A DNA stretch of 64,000 bases. Origin: JAKZRT01 sp965247915 (GTDB lineage: Bacteria; Pseudomonadota; Alphaproteobacteria; Rhodobacterales; Rhodobacteraceae). Both the position numbers and the translations under genes were made by a program. Where the stretch lies: assembly GCA_965247915.1 (NCBI GenBank), contig OZ252048.1, positions 1,054,001 to 1,118,000 of the forward strand, written 5' to 3'. Under the pieces are notes generated by a model, which was not told the origin of the DNA, searched no databases, and worked only from the letters and a program-made list of their open reading frames with translations. Shown piece by piece: positions 61,151-64,000 of this stretch (positions are counted from its first letter, which is position 1; each line of letters opens with the position of its first letter).

Positions 61151-61878
61151 ATGCCCTCATTGATCAATTGGCTGGCCTTAGATTGCATGGAATGGCAGCT
61201 TGCGCACATGATTTGCTGTCCGCGCGCAAGTCGCCGAGCCTGACCACTGCGATAAAACAACTGATCGACGCTGAGACCGTAGAACGTCAGGTCCGCTCAA
61301 TCGAGTATCAAATGCGGATTGCAAAGTTCCCGCATCACAAGGATTTTGCCACCTTCGATTACAGCGCAGCCGCTGTTACTCAGGCTCGGATCGATCCCTT
61401 CTGCTCCGGACAGTTCACCCAAGACGCCCACAACCTCATTTTGGTGGGCGGAACTGGCACAGGCAAAACCCACATCGCCATTGCTCTGGGAACCACATTG
61501 ATCAATCAGGGCAAAAAGGCCCGCTTCTTCAATGCTGTGGATCTGATCAACGCCCTGATCAGGGAGCAGGCCGAGGGTAATGCCGGGAAGATCATCCGGC
61601 AACTGACGCCACTGGATTGCGTCATTATTGATGAGCTGGGTTACATCCCGTTCCCAAAGTCCGGCGGCGCGCTGCTGTTCCATCTGATAAGCAAACTCTA
61701 CGAGAAAACCAGCGTCATCATCACCACCAACCTGGAGTTCGGTGAATGGGTCTCCGTCTTCGGCGATCCCAAGATGACAACCGCGCTCCTCGACAGGGTG
61801 ACACATCATTGCTCCATAATCGAAACCGGAAACACATCCTACCGGTTCGCTCAGAGTAAAAGGGCCCGAAAACAATAA
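61147..61878 (+). CDS. istB: IS21 helper ATPase IstB
   Basis: 243 residues of the DnaC-like AAA+ helper: LILVGGTGTGKTHIAIALGTTLINQG (Walker A) and CVIIDELGYIPFPKSGGALLFHLISKLYEKTSVIITTNLEFGEW (Walker B and sensor 1). It helps IstA choose target DNA. ATG 61147 overlaps the istA stop (ATGA). Frame is open to 61123 but those codons lie inside istA. Confidence 0.94.
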   Translation: MNALIDQLAGLRLHGMAACAHDLLSARKSPSLTTAIKQLIDAETVERQVRSIEYQMRIAKFPHHKDFATFDYSAAAVTQARIDPFCSGQFTQDAHNLILVGGTGTGKTHIAIALGTTLINQGKKARFFNAVDLINALIREQAEGNAGKIIRQLTPLDCVIIDELGYIPFPKSGGALLFHLISKLYEKTSVIITTNLEFGEWVSVFGDPKMTTALLDRVTHHCSIIETGNTSYRFAQSKRARKQ

Positions 61879-62006
61879 ACCGCAGCGCAAACAAAGCCAG
61901 CAGACGAGCTCGCTATTTGAGGGCATCTCGCCTGCTGGCTTTGCCTCATCACGGGTGGGTCACTTTTAAACGCTGAAGCCGGGTCACTTTTGAACGCTCA
62001 TTGACA

Positions 62007-62685
62007 AATAGGCAAAGAACGCAGGACCTTTGCGGGCCGCTGTCCATTGACTGGATGGGTCGGAGTGAGACGTGAACTTCGGTTCAACGGTCGTCGCCGC
62101 GCCAAAGGCCGCGTCATCCAGAACGTCGAGATATTCCCGCACCGCACGAGGTGCGTCATCGGGGTCAATCGTGCTGTGATCCCAATCTTCTTTGGCGGTG
62201 GAGTTCTGTTTATTTGCGTCGGCCTCAATGAGACTGGCATCCGCCGCAAAGCGCTGGCCACTGACCAGCCCCTCGGCAATGCAACGCGCCATGACCGTCT
62301 CAAAGAGATGACGCAGCAGGTCACTGTCACGGAAACGGCCATGCCGGTTCTTTGAGAATGTCGAGTGGTCAGGCACCTGATCTGTCAGGTCCAGGCGGCA
62401 AAACCAGCGATACGCCAGATTGAGATGCACTTCCTCGCACAGCCTCCGCTCCGAGCGGATGCCCAGGCAGTAGCCCACCAGCAGCATGCGGATCAGCAGC
62501 TCAGGATCAATCGAAGGGCGGCCGGTTGAGCTGTAAAATGGCGCGAGATGCTGGCGGATGCAGGACAGATCGACGAAGCGATCAATCGACCGCAGCAGAT
62601 GATCTTGCGGGACGTGGTCTTCTATCGAGAAGTCATAGAAAAGCGCGCTCTGTGCCTCTTGCTTCGGTCCCAACATCGCCGCCAA
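62007..62685 (-). pseudogene. IS1182-family transposase, C-terminus cut by IS21
   Basis: The first ~226 residues of an IS1182 transposase: YDFSIEDHVPQDHLLRSIDRFVDLSCIRQHLAPFYSSTGRPSIDPELLIRMLLVGYCLGIRSERRLCEEVHLNLAYRWFCRLDLTDQVPDHSTFSKNRHGRF and RFAADASLIEADANKQ. It stops at RKGPAFFAYL where the IS21 right end begins; the DDE Glu-bearing C-terminus is lost. ATG 62685 start. Confidence 0.9.
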
Positions 62686-63007
62686 TCCCCCGCATCAATG
62701 CAGAGATTGAATCAGCGAGACGATCTAAAATCAAGAAGACTTTTTCAACAGAATAGGATGACCGGGAAGCGGACAAACCCGCCATTTGATTTTGGTAGTG
62801 GGAAGGGAACGACGGGGCGTTGTCACTGACCACACCTCAATTCACTTGTCGCGGTGCAGCGACAAAAGCGGCCGTTCGTGCGCCTTGCAGCGAACTCCAG
62901 TGTTGGAACGACCGCAACGCAGATGGGGTGGATGGCTCCTGCACCCATCGGCGTCGCGATGCGCCATAGTGCAGTTGTCATGAACTGCTCAGCAGAGGAG
63001 CCACCCA
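62686..63007. other. Spacer between IS1182 remnant and IS110 gene
   Basis: No gene is evident. It should contain the outer end of the IS1182 element (a TTTTTCAACAGAAT sequence near 62740) and the 5' untranslated end of the IS110-type element (GCAGAGGAGCCACCCA precedes its ATG). Exact ends could not be fixed because only one end of each element is present. Confidence 0.4.
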
Positions 63008-64000
63008 ATGCAAGTTACAACAGTCGGCCTGGATTTGGCCAAGAACGTTTTTCAGGTTCACGGGATCACCGATAGCGGTGAGGTGGCATTCAATCGCGCT
63101 CTGCGGCGCGCCCAGGTGCTGGCGTTTTTCGAACGCCTTGATCCCTGTCTGATTGGGATTGAAGCGTGCAGCACCAGCCACCACTGGGCACGCGAACTGA
63201 TCAAGCTGGGCCACAAAGTCAAGTTGATCCCGCCGGTTTATGTGAAGCCCTATGTCAAACGCGGCAAATCCGATGCCGCCGACGCGGCGGCCATTTGCGA
63301 GGCCGTAACGCGGCCCACGATGCGGTTTGTCGAGGTCAAGACGCCTGACCAGCAGGCGATCCTTGCGCTGCACCGGACACGGGACCTTGTAGTCCGTCAG
63401 CGGACGCAGACGATCAACATGCTCCGTGGCCAGCTGGCGGAGTTCGGGATCGTGTTCGCGCGAGGCGTTGGTCACGCCACCCAGTTTGCGAAACGCGTGC
63501 TTGACGGAGAATGCCCCGATCTTCCGGAAGTGGCCGGCGGTGTGGTCACCGAGCTCTGCGAACAACTCCTCTTTCTGCATGGCAAGATTGCGGGCTACAC
63601 CCGCGAGATGACACGGGTAGCCCAACGTGAAGAGCGGGTAGCGCTGCTGCAAACTATCCCGGGGGTCGGGCCGATCACAGCATCTGCCATCGTGGCCACC
63701 GTCGGGACCGGCAGGCAGTTCAGCAATGGCCGTGAGTTTGCTGCCTGGCTCGGACTGACACCGCTGAACCGGTCCAGCGGTGGGAAGGAACGGCTGGGGC
63801 GCATCTCGAAGATGGGCGATCAATACATTCGCCGGTTACTGGTCATCGGCATGATGTCCCGGATGCGACAGATCATCCTAAACCCAGAGCGCTATGACCC
63901 GTGGTTTGCGGACATCCTTGCGCGAAAGCCGGGCAAGGTGGCGGCCGTTGCTATGGCGAACAAAACAGCACGCATGGTCTGGGCCGTCCTGACCCGCAAC
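63008..64000 (+). CDS. IS110-family transposase, runs off the window
   Basis: 331 codons open to the window end. N-terminal DEDD domain MQVTTVGLDLAKNVFQVHGITDSGEV with GIEACSTSHHWARELIKLGHKVKLIPPVYVKPYVKRGKSDAADAAAI, then the transposase_20 domain LLQTIPGVGPITASAIVATVGTGRQFSNGREFAAWLGLTPLNRSSGGKERLGRISKMGDQYIRRLLVIG with the Ser region. The GAGG ribosome-binding site fixes ATG 63008. Only the last few codons are missing if the length is usual (about 340). Confidence 0.93.
   Translation, partial: MQVTTVGLDLAKNVFQVHGITDSGEVAFNRALRRAQVLAFFERLDPCLIGIEACSTSHHWARELIKLGHKVKLIPPVYVKPYVKRGKSDAADAAAICEAVTRPTMRFVEVKTPDQQAILALHRTRDLVVRQRTQTINMLRGQLAEFGIVFARGVGHATQFAKRVLDGECPDLPEVAGGVVTELCEQLLFLHGKIAGYTREMTRVAQREERVALLQTIPGVGPITASAIVATVGTGRQFSNGREFAAWLGLTPLNRSSGGKERLGRISKMGDQYIRRLLVIGMMSRMRQIILNPERYDPWFADILARKPGKVAAVAMANKTARMVWAVLTRN

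Larger units (their letters stand above)
59539..62006 (+). mobile_element. IS21-family insertion sequence (istA, istB)
   Basis: About 2468 bp. Left end TGTGAATCGGCATGCAAAAC then TGACCC matches the inward-read right end TGTCAATGAGCGTTCAAAAG then TGACCC; each end has a second internal copy (GTTTAAAATTGACCC; GTTTAAAAGTGACCC), the multiple terminal repeats of IS21 elements. Genes istA and istB overlap by 4 bp. Outside flanks (GGAAGT; AATAGG) give no clear target duplication. The right end truncates an IS1182-type gene. Confidence 0.88.

Overview
The window comes from a GC-rich alphaproteobacterium, most likely a Rhodobacteraceae/roseobacter-type member of the Rhodobacterales. The core gene content and order (ctaB, a small ctaG-linked gene, ctaG, ctaE, a SURF1-like gene, thrC, an M16 peptidase; then ptsP, lysC, a DUF1178 gene, a NUDIX gene, thrS) and the codon style fit that group. 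No 16S or other taxonomic marker is present, so the assignment is inference.

Region 1 (1-24.7 kb) is chromosomal core: cytochrome c oxidase biogenesis, threonine synthase, an FAD-linked oxidase, apt, mtnP, ptsP, lysC and thrS. Two IS1595-family elements sit in it. One lies between genes with exact 8-bp target duplications. The other splits a flavin-reductase-like gene, and removing it with one target copy restores the reading frame exactly. A conserved gene at 23.1 kb carries a frameshift, and the PHA depolymerase gene is cut off by an IS5-family element.

Region 2 (about 25.8-45.7 kb) is a visibly more AT-rich accessory island. It holds a bacterial microcompartment (BMC) locus: an aminoglycoside-phosphotransferase-fold kinase, a class-III PLP enzyme (probable amino-alcohol-phosphate phospho-lyase), a CoA-acylating aldehyde dehydrogenase with a C-terminal encapsulation-peptide-like helix, two tandem-domain BMC-T proteins, one BMC-P, one BMC-H, and a 143-residue protein of unknown function with an encapsulation-like N-terminal helix. 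Around it lie methylated-amine genes: a dimethylglycine/sarcosine-dehydrogenase-like protein fused to GcvT, a non-pyrrolysine MttB-family methyltransferase, a DeoR regulator, one intact ProXVW-type importer, and a second importer whose ATPase and permease genes are pseudogenes beside an intact binding protein. The working model is uptake and demethylation of a quaternary amino alcohol to a primary amino alcohol, phosphorylation, PLP-dependent elimination to an aldehyde, and conversion to acyl-CoA within a shell. Kinase, lyase, dehydrogenase and shell fit the known amino-alcohol (RMM/aminoacetone-type) BMC logic; the link to demethylation is inference.

Region 3 (45.7-64 kb) is an insertion-sequence scrapyard: IS66, a TraA/MobF-like helicase fragment cut at both ends, IS3, an initiator tRNA-Met, a group II intron remnant fused to a serine recombinase remnant, IS256, IS21, a truncated IS1182 and an IS110 that runs off the end. 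Missing target duplications and non-matching flanks at several elements point to rearrangement after insertion.
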